A stretch of 35,346 bases of DNA from Puniceicoccaceae bacterium. Lineage in GTDB: Bacteria; Verrucomicrobiota; Verrucomicrobiia; Opitutales; Opitutaceae. The notes under the pieces are model-generated. The model did not search any database and was not told the DNA's origin. It saw only the letters and a program-made list of their open reading frames with translations. The translations under genes were made by a program, and so were the position numbers. The DNA lies in NCBI GenBank assembly GCA_007695295.1, contig REEB01000123.1, positions 1 through 35,346 of the forward strand. The letters run 5' to 3'. This document shows positions 15,101-23,327 of this stretch, piece by piece (the first letter of the stretch is position 1; every line of letters starts with the position of its first letter).

Positions 15101-16968
15101 TCATGGCGGTCCTGGTCATCGCGCTCATCATGGAGAAATTCGAGCGGGAGTTGAAGACGATACAGGGCATGGCCAGCACCATCCACTCCGCGGATGTCAG
15201 CCGCCTCGGCACGCTGCTGGCCGCCGTCCACATGGGCATCTCCACCATGCGGCGGCGCCCCATGCGCACCGCCCTCACCGCCATCACCGTCGTCCTGCTC
15301 ACCTTCACCCTGCTGACGTTTTCCTCCTTCGGCAGCCAACTCGGGGTCGTCAAACTCTTCCGCGGGGCCGCCCCTTCCTACAGCGCCATTTCCGTCGCCC
15401 GCACCAACTGGGGCCCGCTCAACCACACCATCGTTGATCTCGCCCGCGGTCTCTGGGCCGACCACTCCACCATCGCGCCCCGCTACTGGGTTACCCGCGA
15501 TTGGAGCGATCCCTCATGGAAAACCAGCTCCACCGGCCTGCTCGCCACCGATGCCACCCAGGACCGCATGGCCGTGCTCAATGGCATGCTCGGACTCTCC
15601 GATGCGGAGATCTCCGTGCGCCACGATTTCCGCGAGGCCCTCGGTCTCGACCCCGGAGAGCGGCTCGGTGAACGCATCTGGCTCACCTCCGGTCTCGCCC
15701 GCGATCTGGACGTGCAGGCCGGCGATACCATCCGGCTCGGAGGACTCGCCCTCACCGTCGGCGGGCTGCTCGGCACGCGGGAATTTCTCAGCCTGACCGA
15801 TATGGAGGGCAATCCGGTCATCCCGGTCGACCTCTCCGTTTTCGATCCAGGACAGGTCTCCGCCGAAGCCGAGGATCCCGGTGAAACCCAGAACTGGCAG
15901 TATCTGCCGGTCGACTCCGTCGTCGTCACTTCCAACGAAATCACCCGGCGGCTCGGCGGCACCCTCCGCCTCCTCCATGTCTATACGCAGGATGCCGACG
16001 AGGCTTCCCGCCTCGCCGACGAGTTCGCCGTCCTCACCAACGCGGAGGTTCTCGGCACCCGGCCGGACGGGGTCTACCGCCATGTCTTCGGCACGGTCCT
16101 CCAGGCCGGCGGGCTGCGCGAGCTGCTCCTGCCCATGATCCTCGGCGGCCTCGTCATTTTCGGCACCCTCCTCGGCTCCGTGGCCGACCGCGAACGCGAA
16201 ATCTACACCTTCAGCGCTCTGGGGCTCGCCCCGCGCCATGTCGCCAGCCTCTTCTTCGCCGAGGCCATGGTCTTTGCGGTCATCGGAGGGATCGCGGGCT
16301 ACTTGCTCGCCCAGAGCATCGCCAAGGGGATCGACATCCTCGCCACCGCCGGGCTGGTCAGCCCGCTGGAGCTGAATTATTCCAGCTTCAACGCCATCGC
16401 CACCCTCATCGTGGTCATGCTGGTGGTGCTGGCCTCCTCCATCTACCCCGCCCTCAAGGCTTCCCGCAGCGCCAATCCGGGCATCATGCGCTCCTGGAAA
16501 ATCCCCCCGCCCAAGGGCGACCACTGGGAGATCATTTTCCCCTTCACCGTCTCCAGCCACGACATCACCGGGGTGGTCTCCTTCCTGCGCGAACATTTCC
16601 TCAACTACACCGATACCGGCATGGGCAACTTCCTCTGCATGCGCTGCGAACTGGTCCAGAGCGAAACCGGCTCCCCGGGCGTCGAGGCGGACCTCGCGCT
16701 CGCCCCCTTCGATCTCGGGGTGACCCAATCCTTCCGGCTCGAAAGCCGCCCCAGCGAGATCGCCGGCATCGACGAGGTCCACATCCTCATCGAACGCCGC
16801 TCGGGCCAACGCGGCGACTGGAAACGCCTCAACCGCATGCTCGTCGACGACCTCCGCCGCCAGTTCCTGCTCTGGCGCGCCCTGCCCCACGAAACGATGG
16901 AAAACTACCGCCTCCGCACTCTCGAGTCCCTCGGCGAACCCGCTGAAACCGCCTCCGCCCAGGCCTGA
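12154..16968 (+). CDS. Degenerate M28-peptidase-like domain fused to FtsX permease
   Basis: A 1604-residue protein that starts at the ATG at 12154 with a signal-like helix (MSRLFLIPLLFLPAAAAA). Residues about 20-310 resemble M28 aminopeptidases: opening HRLASTPAFHEAIDYLQTRL, then VVIAVPLDSYGN (about 235) and VVFLFLDQHARGQAG (about 279). The zinc-binding positions are changed: the expected H-x-D reads P-L-D, the GADDNASG-type Asp is lost (SAGARKAANA), and the Glu pair reads Gln-His. The domain is therefore probably catalytically dead. A helical stretch (about 383-455) and a mainly beta region follow. Three helices begin near 915, then comes a MacB-like unit (MRRRPMRTALT near 1035) and FtsX helices near 1323-1445 with ADREREIYTFSALG. 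A cytoplasmic tail of about 155 residues (HWEIIFPF onward) ends the protein. It probably partners the ATPases and the permease at 9890. Confidence 0.85.
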   Translation: MSRLFLIPLLFLPAAAAAEFTLDLDLLEHDTRALASGPHRLASTPAFHEAIDYLQTRLREVGVEDLFVQTFRTTQLVNHGAEIRLHHQEDDAGPLPLVPLRPNGIVPAATSAEGITGRLVYVGRATQEEMGDSLEGAIAVLDYESGENWLRVFRKGAAAAIFLPAVEPRSDHQHHVFAPVPIPRFYFEGDRSLLTGGGEGTLHAAASWQPAEGRNLIAYLPGHDPQFFLDHPETVVIAVPLDSYGNVPERSAGARKAANAAALIQWAGWFAENRPRRNVVFLFLDQHARGQAGALAYYRMFLHDSSSGALNRRITYNERETRFITHLIELAGAPDPLSERGDVGRDLVRRLRAVADTRTFDLRFAERAEIEAAAAAPDDATRTAFLERARFYESTRAGWNDLKRSLANRRLVPQAEEPFLEALAEVTASLGRRRAELDAERRALASAQAIHSHLGTHQRVLHLTVMAGDGSDRWGLLIGDNANNLRNPRDSFAFYSGLRASFARTANELTEAGSPLPGFLPFTGDGSLFVPRIFFSGPTFVTTGAFAGRVGVPNMALTTGQDRFPREGTPHDTPDRLAFDVLGVQLSEMARLVRHALDQDGLSQRSAIARQDHVVWGEFTGGNERFGPRVMVRRPGRSAANEPMPGAIIQLMMQPSDNPAVGPYAFDPFKFPDYDDFMVIRSDEEGAYHVGPWHDDFGQTFAFGAAFNDRGLVEFASTQSTRAQIHNRINLIPARAAWFVPPPQLTHGNTVPFGSGTNARLDDQRAFHRTFDGVMFVYFEDRQQGIKLLGPDSFALLKLDPIDGLADADRGFFRAHRDYRFGIGVEGRAQFEPPPLAPRAARDLLELNEFRLSLLRSHGVRNPTLETLHLQSRDALEASEEKESSWRSEALAGSAYLFQRHVYRETRGTLQDMVRAVLALLLLTIPFAYAMERLLIGSTNIYRQVMGFVVFFSGTFLLLYFTHPAFSVSATPMVIFLGFGILLMAVLVIALIMEKFERELKTIQGMASTIHSADVSRLGTLLAAVHMGISTMRRRPMRTALTAITVVLLTFTLLTFSSFGSQLGVVKLFRGAAPSYSAISVARTNWGPLNHTIVDLARGLWADHSTIAPRYWVTRDWSDPSWKTSSTGLLATDATQDRMAVLNGMLGLSDAEISVRHDFREALGLDPGERLGERIWLTSGLARDLDVQAGDTIRLGGLALTVGGLLGTREFLSLTDMEGNPVIPVDLSVFDPGQVSAEAEDPGETQNWQYLPVDSVVVTSNEITRRLGGTLRLLHVYTQDADEASRLADEFAVLTNAEVLGTRPDGVYRHVFGTVLQAGGLRELLLPMILGGLVIFGTLLGSVADREREIYTFSALGLAPRHVASLFFAEAMVFAVIGGIAGYLLAQSIAKGIDILATAGLVSPLELNYSSFNAIATLIVVMLVVLASSIYPALKASRSANPGIMRSWKIPPPKGDHWEIIFPFTVSSHDITGVVSFLREHFLNYTDTGMGNFLCMRCELVQSETGSPGVEADLALAPFDLGVTQSFRLESRPSEIAGIDEVHILIERRSGQRGDWKRLNRMLVDDLRRQFLLWRALPHETMENYRLRTLESLGEPAETASAQA

Positions 16969-16970
16969 GC

Positions 16971-18983
16971 ATGATTTTCAAGAAGTCTCCCCCCGAAACC
17001 AAGTCCAGGCAGGACCGCGAACTCGAAGAGTTCCGCAACCTGATGAAGCCCCCCGGCACGTTCGAGGAGGGCTTCAACTGGACCGCCCTCTTCGGCGCCT
17101 TCTTCATCTCCATGATCATGATCCCGGGCGCCATCTACATGGGGCTGCTCGCCGGGGAGGCCAATATCGGCCCCGCCGCCCAATGGGTCACCGTCATCCT
17201 CTTCATCGAGGCCGCCCGCCGCGCCCAGCAAAACCTCCGCAAGGCCGAGATTTTCATCCTCTTCTTCATGGCCGGCACCGCCATGAGCATGCCTTTCACC
17301 GGTCTGCTCTGGAATCAATACTACGTCCAGAGCGAGCCCGCCATCGCCGCCGGCATCGCCGAAAACATCCCTTACTGGTGGGCCCCCCAGCCGGAGTCGG
17401 AGTCGTTTCTCACCCGCACGTTTTTCCACCTCGACTGGCTCCCGGTCATCGGCCTGGTCCTCTTCCAAGCTTTCTTCAGCCAGCTCAATTCCATGGTCCT
17501 CGGCTACGGGCTCTTCCGCATGACCAGCGACGTGGAAAAACTGCCTTTCCCCATGGCTCCCATCGGCGCCCAGGGCATCCTCGCCCTCGCCGAGGATCCG
17601 GATGACGACCCCGAACGCAAGGGCACCTCCTGGCGATGGCGGGTCTTCTCCATCGGCGGCGCCCTCGGGCTCGGCTTCGGCACCATCTACCTCGGCCTCC
17701 CCATCATCACCGAGGTGTTCGCCGGCGAGCCGATCAAGTTTCTCGACATCCCCTGGACCGACACCTCCGGCACCACCGCCCCCATCCTCCCCGCCGTCGC
17801 CACCGGACTGAGCTGGGATCTCGGCAATCTCCTCATCGGCATGGTCCTGCCGTTTTATGCCATGGTCGGCAGTTTTGTCGGTCTCGTCGTCACCATGGTC
17901 GGCAACCCCGTCCTCTACCACTTCGGCGTGCTCGACAGCTGGGTGCCGGGCGATGACACCGTCCAGACGGTCTTCAAAAACAACGTCGACTTCTACCTCA
18001 GCTTCCAGATCGGGATCTCCCTGGCCGTCGCCATCGTCGGGATCTGGCAGGTCGTCAAGGCCATCCGCGCCCGCCTCGCCCATCGCCGCCGCGAGGGGCC
18101 GGACGCACTCTCCGACATCGCCCCTCCCGAGGGCCGAGGCGATATCCGCCCCGGCTTCATCCTCGTGTGCTATTTCGTCGTCACGCTCATCTATGTGCTC
18201 GTCTGCGGCTGGCTCATTGACTGGCACCCGGGCGTCATGGTCGTGCTCATTTTCCTCGGGTTCTTCTACACCCCGTTGATCAGCTACGTGACCGCCCGCC
18301 TCGAGGGCATCGCCGGCCAGGTCGTGGAAATCCCCATGATCCGCGAAGCCAGCTTCATCCTGTCCGGCTACCGCGGGGTCGCGGTCTGGTTTCTCCCCGT
18401 GCCGATCGCCAATTACGGCGGCATGACAGTCCTCTACCGCCAGGCCGAGCTCACCGGCACCAAGTTCACCAGCATCTGGAAAACCCAGCTCATCCTCTAC
18501 CCCATCATCCTCGCCAGCTCCATGCTCTTCGCCAGCTTCATCTGGGGGCTGGCCCCCATCCCTTCCGCCACCTACCCGTTCGCCGAGGTCATGTGGGAGC
18601 TCAACGCCCTCAACACGTCCATCATCCAGTCCTCCACCATCGGCGAGTATTCGATTTTCGAGGACGCCCTCGACTTCGGCAACATCGGCTGGGGCACCGG
18701 CTTCGGGCTCGCCCTCTTCTGGTTCATGGGCGTGGCCCACGCTCCGGTCTTTCTCACCTACGGTGTCGTCCGCGGGCTCGGCCAGAGCCTCCCCCACATG
18801 ATTATCCCCCAGTTCATCGGCGCCCTCATCGGCCGCTACTACTTCCAAAAACGCCTCGGAGTGAAGTGGCGCCAATACATCCCCGTCGTCACCGCCGGCT
18901 TCGCCTGCGGCACCGGCCTCATCACCACCGCCTGCATGGGCATCAAGTTCCTCAGCAGCGCCGCCGTCAACCTGCCCTTCTGA
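16971..18983 (+). CDS. OPT-like oligopeptide transporter family membrane protein
   Basis: A 670-residue integral membrane protein with about 14 hydrophobic helices. A cytoplasmic N-terminus of about 40 charged residues precedes the first helix (ALFGAFFISMIMIPGAIYM), followed by GLLAGEANIGPAAQW, the sort of start seen in OPT-family peptide or metal-chelate importers. A charged cytoplasmic loop lies near residues 360-400 (ARLAHRRREGPDALSD). The closing part (LPHMIIPQFIGALIGRYYF then a glycine-rich helix) parallels the end of the DUF6784 protein encoded first in this operon, though the two are not close copies. It starts two bases after the fusion gene's stop, so it is translationally linked to it. 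Substrate and direction are unknown; peptides are the family-based guess. Confidence 0.75.
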   Translation: MIFKKSPPETKSRQDRELEEFRNLMKPPGTFEEGFNWTALFGAFFISMIMIPGAIYMGLLAGEANIGPAAQWVTVILFIEAARRAQQNLRKAEIFILFFMAGTAMSMPFTGLLWNQYYVQSEPAIAAGIAENIPYWWAPQPESESFLTRTFFHLDWLPVIGLVLFQAFFSQLNSMVLGYGLFRMTSDVEKLPFPMAPIGAQGILALAEDPDDDPERKGTSWRWRVFSIGGALGLGFGTIYLGLPIITEVFAGEPIKFLDIPWTDTSGTTAPILPAVATGLSWDLGNLLIGMVLPFYAMVGSFVGLVVTMVGNPVLYHFGVLDSWVPGDDTVQTVFKNNVDFYLSFQIGISLAVAIVGIWQVVKAIRARLAHRRREGPDALSDIAPPEGRGDIRPGFILVCYFVVTLIYVLVCGWLIDWHPGVMVVLIFLGFFYTPLISYVTARLEGIAGQVVEIPMIREASFILSGYRGVAVWFLPVPIANYGGMTVLYRQAELTGTKFTSIWKTQLILYPIILASSMLFASFIWGLAPIPSATYPFAEVMWELNALNTSIIQSSTIGEYSIFEDALDFGNIGWGTGFGLALFWFMGVAHAPVFLTYGVVRGLGQSLPHMIIPQFIGALIGRYYFQKRLGVKWRQYIPVVTAGFACGTGLITTACMGIKFLSSAAVNLPF

Positions 18984-18995
18984 CCCCACCTCTCC

Positions 18996-19094
18996 GCTTT
19001 CAACTTTCAGCTTTCCACTTTCCGCTTTCCGCTTTCCGCTTTCCGCCTTTCAGAATTTCAGCCTTTCAGCCTTTCAGCCTTTCAGATTTTCAGA
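18996..19094 (+). repeat. CTTTCCG/CTTTCAG pyrimidine repeat before the second ATPase
   Basis: About 100 bases of short direct repeats fill the whole gap before the second ATPase: several CTTTCCG units, then repeated CCTTTCAG and ATTTCAG units, right up to the ATG. The strand is almost free of purine runs, so no Shine-Dalgarno is possible. A shorter relative with the same words (TTTCAGCCTTTCAG, AATTTCAG) occurs at 34896-34928, so it is an interspersed family rather than a private leader. Confidence 0.75.
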
Positions 19095-19820
19095 ATGTCC
19101 CGCCCCGTCCTCATCACCGTCCGCGGTCTCTCCAAGCACTACCGGATGGGCAAGCTCGTCATCCAGGCCCTCAACCAGGTGGACCTCGATGTCCATCAGG
19201 GCGAATACCTCTCCATCATGGGACCGTCCGGCAGCGGCAAGAGCACGCTTTTCAACATGATCGGCGCCCTCGACCGGCCCTCCGCCGGCACCATCAGCGT
19301 CGCCGGTCTCGACCTCGCCCGCCAGCCCCCCCGGCGGCTCGCTTTCTTCCGCGGCCGGCACATCGGCTACATTTTCCAGAGCTTCAATCTCATCCCGGCC
19401 TATAACGCCCTCGATAATGTCGCCCTCCCGCTGATCTTCAGCGGCCGCACCCGTGCCGAAGCCCTCGACCAAGCCAAGGCCACTCTCGATCGCGTCGGCC
19501 TCGGCCACCGCCTCACCCACCGGCCCGACGAACTCTCCGGCGGCCAGCAGCAGCGCGTCGCCATCGCCCGCGCCCTCGCCAACAGTCCCTCCATCATCCT
19601 CGCCGACGAGCCCACCGCCAATCTCGACCTCCAGACCGGCGAGGAGATCATCAAGCTCCTTTTCGAGCTCTGCCGCGAACGCGGCGTCACCGTCATCTCC
19701 GCCACCCACGACCATAAGATGCTGGTCGCTTCCGACCGCATCTGTTGGATCCGCGACGGCGAGATCGACCGCATCGAAACCGCCCAGGAAGCCGGCATCC
19801 GCGTCGGCTCCATCACCTGA
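19095..19820 (+). CDS. ABC transporter ATP-binding protein, second of operon
   Basis: A 241-residue LolD/MacB-type ATPase with Walker [10 protein letters not shown] (43-51), Q-loop FQSFNLI, signature [15 protein letters not shown] (about 146-160), Walker [12 protein letters not shown] and H-loop ATHDH. It closely resembles the operon's first ATPase (11360-12151), including the GERGVT-like segment before the H-loop and a C-terminal IDRIE tail. An arrangement of two ATPases with two FtsX units is therefore likely, either as a heterodimer or as two exporters. It is separated from the OPT-like gene by the pyrimidine repeat and is followed by a terminator. Confidence 0.93.
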   Translation: MSRPVLITVRGLSKHYRMGKLVIQALNQVDLDVHQGEYLSIMGPSGSGKSTLFNMIGALDRPSAGTISVAGLDLARQPPRRLAFFRGRHIGYIFQSFNLIPAYNALDNVALPLIFSGRTRAEALDQAKATLDRVGLGHRLTHRPDELSGGQQQRVAIARALANSPSIILADEPTANLDLQTGEEIIKLLFELCRERGVTVISATHDHKMLVASDRICWIRDGEIDRIETAQEAGIRVGSIT

Positions 19821-19869
19821 CCCGCTCTCCTCCTCGTCCCAACCTGCGGCCAGCGGCTTCTCGCCACGG

Positions 19870-19893
19870 AGGACCGCAAAACCGCGGTCCTTT
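19870..19893 (+). terminator. Probable terminator between convergent genes
   Basis: AGGACCGC and GCGGTCCT (8 bp) enclose a 6-base loop AAAACC and are followed by TTC. It lies 49 bases after the last ATPase gene and 21 bases before the convergent SMP-30 gene's end, so it could serve both strands. The U-tract is short, so efficiency is uncertain. Confidence 0.4.
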
Positions 19894-19914
19894 CGGGACC
19901 CGACCGGCTTCGCC

Positions 19915-20808
19915 CTACTCCCGCCCGCGGCCGACCATCGGCTCAGGCACGCCCCGAACCCCGGGACGACAGCGGAAGAGGCCGCCCGCCTCGGGTTCGA
20001 AGCCGGGTTCCTTCGCGCTGCGGCCCACCCGGGCGGAGGTGATGTAAAGCTCGTCCAGCTCCGGGCCGCCAAAGGCACAGGAAGTGACCTGACCACAGGG
20101 CAGGGCGATCTCACCCAGCACCTCACCCGACCGCGGATCGTAGTGCCTGACCGAATACCCGCCCCAGAAGGCCACCCAAAGCCGGTCCGAGGCGTCGATC
20201 GTCATGCCGTCCGGGCCACCCTGTCCCCCGGAGAAATCCAGGGCGGTGCGGCGCTCCTCGATCGCACCGGTGGCCGGGTCGTAATCGTATTCGAGCACCG
20301 TCCGCCGCGGGGTGTCGATGTGGTGAAAGGTGTCGGCGGCGGCATTCCAGGTGAGGCCGTTGGGGGTGGAAAGCTTTTCCAGCAGGGTCACGGCCGGCCC
20401 TTCCGGCCGGTCGAGCCGGTACAGACCACCGATCCCGCGCTCCCCTTTCATCCCCATCACTCCGGTGAAGATTCTCCCCCGGGGGTCGGTCTTGCCGTCG
20501 TTCGGCCGGCGGTTCTCCCCGAGATCGACCGGCGTCCCCAGCACCTCCGCCGCCCCCGTCTTTGTATCGACAGATAGAATACCATCGGTGCTGGCGGCGA
20601 TGAGCCGGCCCGTTTCGGGACTGCGGTGCAGGCTGCCCGGCATCCCGGAGAGCATGAAGTGGCCGGTGGCCCCGCTCCCCGGTTCATACCAGTGGATCCG
20701 CCGGTTGAGGATGTCCACCCAGTAGAGCCGGCCCTCCCGAGGCTCCCAGAGGGGACCTTCCCCGAGCAGGCATTGCGCATCGACGACGAGTTCGGCTTCG
20801 ATTTTCAT
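19915..20808 (-). CDS. SMP-30/gluconolactonase family lactonase
   Basis: A 297-residue six-bladed beta-propeller of the SMP-30/regucalcin/gluconolactonase family, which hydrolyses sugar lactones with one divalent metal. The three metal ligands are readable and correctly spaced: E17 in LLGEGPLW, N150 in STPNGLTW and D200 in [15 protein letters not shown] (N103) supplies the usual substrate-pocket Asn. The ATG at 20808 was selected because the family begins about 15 residues before the first ligand; the frame stays open far upstream only because of GC bias. Likely cytoplasmic (no signal peptide). The upstream gene on the same strand is a DASS-type carboxylate transporter, which would fit uptake and use of a sugar acid or dicarboxylate, but that link is inference. 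The start region is framed by an inverted repeat. Confidence 0.92.
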   Translation of the reverse strand: MKIEAELVVDAQCLLGEGPLWEPREGRLYWVDILNRRIHWYEPGSGATGHFMLSGMPGSLHRSPETGRLIAASTDGILSVDTKTGAAEVLGTPVDLGENRRPNDGKTDPRGRIFTGVMGMKGERGIGGLYRLDRPEGPAVTLLEKLSTPNGLTWNAAADTFHHIDTPRRTVLEYDYDPATGAIEERRTALDFSGGQGGPDGMTIDASDRLWVAFWGGYSVRHYDPRSGEVLGEIALPCGQVTSCAFGGPELDELYITSARVGRSAKEPGFEPEAGGLFRCRPGVRGVPEPMVGRGRE

Positions 20809-20809
20809 C

Positions 20810-20859
20810 GGCCCGATTCTGCACCCATGCCCCGCACCCGGAGCAAGTGAAATCGGGCC
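20810..20859 (-). promoter_or_regulatory. Inverted repeat abutting the SMP-30 start codon
   Basis: GGCCCGATT (20810-20818) and AATCGGGCC (20851-20859) are perfect 9-base inverted arms separated by 32 bases. On the minus-strand transcript the 3' arm ends one base before the ATG, so the hairpin would cover the ribosome loading zone. No Shine-Dalgarno is visible between the arms and the start. It could instead be a DNA operator. Confidence 0.4.
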
Positions 20860-20939
20860 GGCGCGAACCCTGTGCCGCCCGCAGTAATCCGGAAACGGCC
20901 AGGCCAAAGATCCGGGCCGATCCCCCTCTTGCCGCGGCC

Positions 20940-22355
20940 TCAATCGCCAAACTCCAGCAAGCCGGTGTAGGCGTTCAACAGCACCATCGCTGTCAACACG
21001 AAGGCCACGCCAACAAAGGTAAGCAGCGTGCCAGTTCGGGCCATGTCCGAGGTGCGGAGCAGTCCTGAGGCATAAGCGATCGCATTGGGCGGCGTGCTCA
21101 CCGGCAGGCTCATCGCCAGGGAAGCGGAAAAGGCCACCACCATCGCCCCCACCACCGGGCTCCAAACCGCGATCGCGGCCGCGATCGGGATGAGCAGGTT
21201 CGCCGCGGAGGTGTTGCTCATGAAGTTGGAGATCACCACCGTCACGACGGCGAAGACCAGCATGAGGGCGGTTAGGGGCAGGGTTTCAAAAGGCACCAGA
21301 TCCACCAGGTAGGTGGCCAGACCCGAGCGTTCCATACCGATGCCGAGAGAAAGCCCGCCCGCCACCAGCACGAGCACATCCCAATCGATCGACTTCAGGT
21401 CGTGCCGGGTGATGATGCCGGTGGTGGTGAAAACAAAGATCGGCGCCAGCGCCACCACCGCCGAGGGAATGCCGTGCAGCGGCTCCGTCATCCACAGCAA
21501 TACCGTGGTCGCAAAGGTCACCCCGACTATGATCAGGCGCGGTCCGATCCGCAGCTCATCGGCGAAGTTGAGGTCGCGCTCGGAGGTGCCGGGCCGGTGC
21601 AGTTTCAACAGCACCAGCCAAAGAATCATCAGCAGGCAAACCGCCAGCGGAAAGCCGATTATCATCCAGCCGATGAAGGTGACATTGTAACCCATGCCCC
21701 CGAGCACACTGGCCGCAACCGCATTGGGCGGGGTGCCGATGACGGTGCCGATGCCCCCGATGTTGGCCGCAAAAGGCACCGCCAGCAGCAGCGCCCGGAT
21801 AAACGGATCGCCCTTCTCGGCCCGGGTGTAAATGGGAGCGAGGATCGCGATCATCATCGCCGTGGTCGCGGTGTTCGACATGAACATCGAAAAAACTGCC
21901 GTAATCATGATCACCCCGAGGAGCAGGCCCGCCGGCCGCCGGCCGAAGGGCTTGAGCAGCAGCATCGCCATCCGCTTGTCCAAGCCGTGCTTGGACATGC
22001 TGATGGCGAGGATGAAACCGCCGAAAAAGAGCACCAGGATGGGGCTGGCGAGGGGATTGAGAAAGATTTGGTAGCCCTCGATGGCCTCGTGCCCGGGACT
22101 GCCGGGCAGCCCGAGCAGGTAAATCTGCAGCACGATCACCGCAATCGCCGTCGCAAAGGGCGGGATCGCCTCCGTGATCCAGAGCCCGGCCGCTCCAATG
22201 AATATCGCCAGCATGACCCGGCCGGACGGCCCCAGGCCTTCGAGTGGCAGCAGGAGTGACCCGGCCGCCAAGGCCAGGACAACCAAGACTTTGACAGCGG
22301 TGAGAACCGTGCCCGCAGGCAGGGGGATCCGGGAGGATTTCGATGGTTTGGCCAT
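20940..22355 (-). CDS. DASS/SLC13-family sodium:carboxylate (or sulfate) symporter
   Basis: A 471-residue inner-membrane carrier with about 11-12 helices. It carries both hallmark hairpin signatures of the divalent anion:Na+ symporter family: MSNTATTAMM (S160-N161-T162) with IGTPPNAVA, and their symmetry mates NFMSNTSAANLL and STPPNAIAYASG. These Ser-Asn-Thr motifs bind substrate carboxylates, with sodium sites beside them. The start at 22355 was picked because GGAAG lies 9 bases upstream; ATG at 22364 would add three residues. Substrates of the family include succinate, other C4 dicarboxylates, citrate and sulfate; the sequence alone does not choose. It is followed on the same strand by the SMP-30 gene after 131 bases. 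Confidence 0.93.
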   Translation of the reverse strand: MAKPSKSSRIPLPAGTVLTAVKVLVVLALAAGSLLLPLEGLGPSGRVMLAIFIGAAGLWITEAIPPFATAIAVIVLQIYLLGLPGSPGHEAIEGYQIFLNPLASPILVLFFGGFILAISMSKHGLDKRMAMLLLKPFGRRPAGLLLGVIMITAVFSMFMSNTATTAMMIAILAPIYTRAEKGDPFIRALLLAVPFAANIGGIGTVIGTPPNAVAASVLGGMGYNVTFIGWMIIGFPLAVCLLMILWLVLLKLHRPGTSERDLNFADELRIGPRLIIVGVTFATTVLLWMTEPLHGIPSAVVALAPIFVFTTTGIITRHDLKSIDWDVLVLVAGGLSLGIGMERSGLATYLVDLVPFETLPLTALMLVFAVVTVVISNFMSNTSAANLLIPIAAAIAVWSPVVGAMVVAFSASLAMSLPVSTPPNAIAYASGLLRTSDMARTGTLLTFVGVAFVLTAMVLLNAYTGLLEFGD

Positions 22356-22409
22356 GGGAATCATCTTCCATTGTTCACAGTGGAAGGGATCGTGAAAGCG
22401 AAAATCTCC

Positions 22410-22439
22410 CCGGCGCGCTCCCGGCCGGCTGCGCGCCGG
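22410..22439. other. GC-rich hairpin between divergent genes
   Basis: CCGGCGCGC (22410-22418) and GCGCGCCGG (22431-22439) are perfect inverted arms around a 12-base loop that itself contains CCGGCCGG. It lies about 55 bases upstream of the symporter start in the 251-base divergent region between the symporter and the phosphatase. No T-run follows on either strand, so it is not a terminator. I see no clear promoter pair elsewhere in this region. Confidence 0.35.
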
Positions 22440-22606
22440 CACGGTTTCCGCCTCCGCCACCCCGGCGTGCCTTCCTCAGACACGGGTTCACCGTATCGAC
22501 GATTTCATCACGCCGAACCAGCGCCGGAGGATCCGGCCCGGATTCCCGGCTGCTCCCCGCAACCCGAGGCTTGCCAGCACCGCAGCCACTCCGATCTGGT
22601 TGTCCC

Positions 22607-23245
22607 ATGACACCTCCCGAACGCACGGTCTGGATTGTCCGCCATGGCCATCGCGCCGATTTCGAAGACGACGCCTGGCGGGACAACGCGGAACAGCCCC
22701 ATGATCCCCCGCTCTCCGCCGAAGGGCTGGCGGCCGCGATTGCTCTCGCCTTAGATATCGAGACCGCCGGGCTCGAGATTCACCATGTCGTGAGTTCTCC
22801 GTTTCTGCGCGCCCTGCAAACCGCCGTGCCGGTGGCGGTGCGGCTCCGTCTGCCCCTCCTCATCGAGGCGGGCATGAGCGAGCATCTCAACGCCGAATGG
22901 TTCGAAGGCCCGCCCGTCCTGCATCCCCGCCGCACCCTTGAGCAGATCTTCCCGTTTATCGACCGCACCCACACTTCCGTCGTGGAACCGGTCTTTCCGG
23001 AATCCCTCGAGGAGCACCGGCAGCGCATGCGGATCTGTCTCGAACGGCTCCTCGATCGCCTCCCCGGCAACTTGATCCTCTTCGGCCACGGCGCCTCGGT
23101 GGTGGGAGCCGTCGCCGCCCTCGCCAAGGTGCCGGACGGTGTCGATTGCAGTTTCTGCGCTCTCAACCGGGTCGAACTCCGCAACGGCCGGTGGAAGCTG
23201 ACCACGAAACCCTCGGCCGAGGGTCAACCGCACCGCTTCCATTGA
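22607..23245 (+). CDS. Histidine phosphatase (phosphoglycerate mutase-like) protein
   Basis: A 212-residue cytoplasmic protein of the histidine phosphatase superfamily. The phosphohistidine motif is VRHGHRAD (R12-H13-G14), followed by SPFLRALQTA with the second arginine, then LILFGHGASVVGAV with the second catalytic His. The acid/base region between them includes EHLNAEWFEG. The WIVRHGHRADFEDDAW opening resembles the small UBASH3/Sts-like branch of the family more than glycolytic phosphoglycerate mutase. The start at 22607 is the first Met before the family N-terminus. The gene is alone, divergent from the symporter, and followed by repeat copy B. The substrate is unknown. Confidence 0.9.
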   Translation: MTPPERTVWIVRHGHRADFEDDAWRDNAEQPHDPPLSAEGLAAAIALALDIETAGLEIHHVVSSPFLRALQTAVPVAVRLRLPLLIEAGMSEHLNAEWFEGPPVLHPRRTLEQIFPFIDRTHTSVVEPVFPESLEEHRQRMRICLERLLDRLPGNLILFGHGASVVGAVAALAKVPDGVDCSFCALNRVELRNGRWKLTTKPSAEGQPHRFH

Positions 23246-23327
23246 CGTCGGCGCCCTGTCCGTCGCCGCCAAGGGCACTTTAGGCGAGCGACCATCGTCG
23301 GCTCTCGATGCCCGCCGCCGACAGGGT

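Noticed and set aside
16905-18989. Minus-strand open frame (694 codons) opposite the second OPT-like gene
   Set aside because: It is an acidic, low-complexity product of antisense reading, with no membrane helices or motifs. The plus-strand membrane protein explains the DNA.
23250-23327. Inverted-looking CCCTGTC/GACAGGG words considered as a terminator after the phosphatase
   Set aside because: The arms are imperfect, far apart, and lack a T-run.
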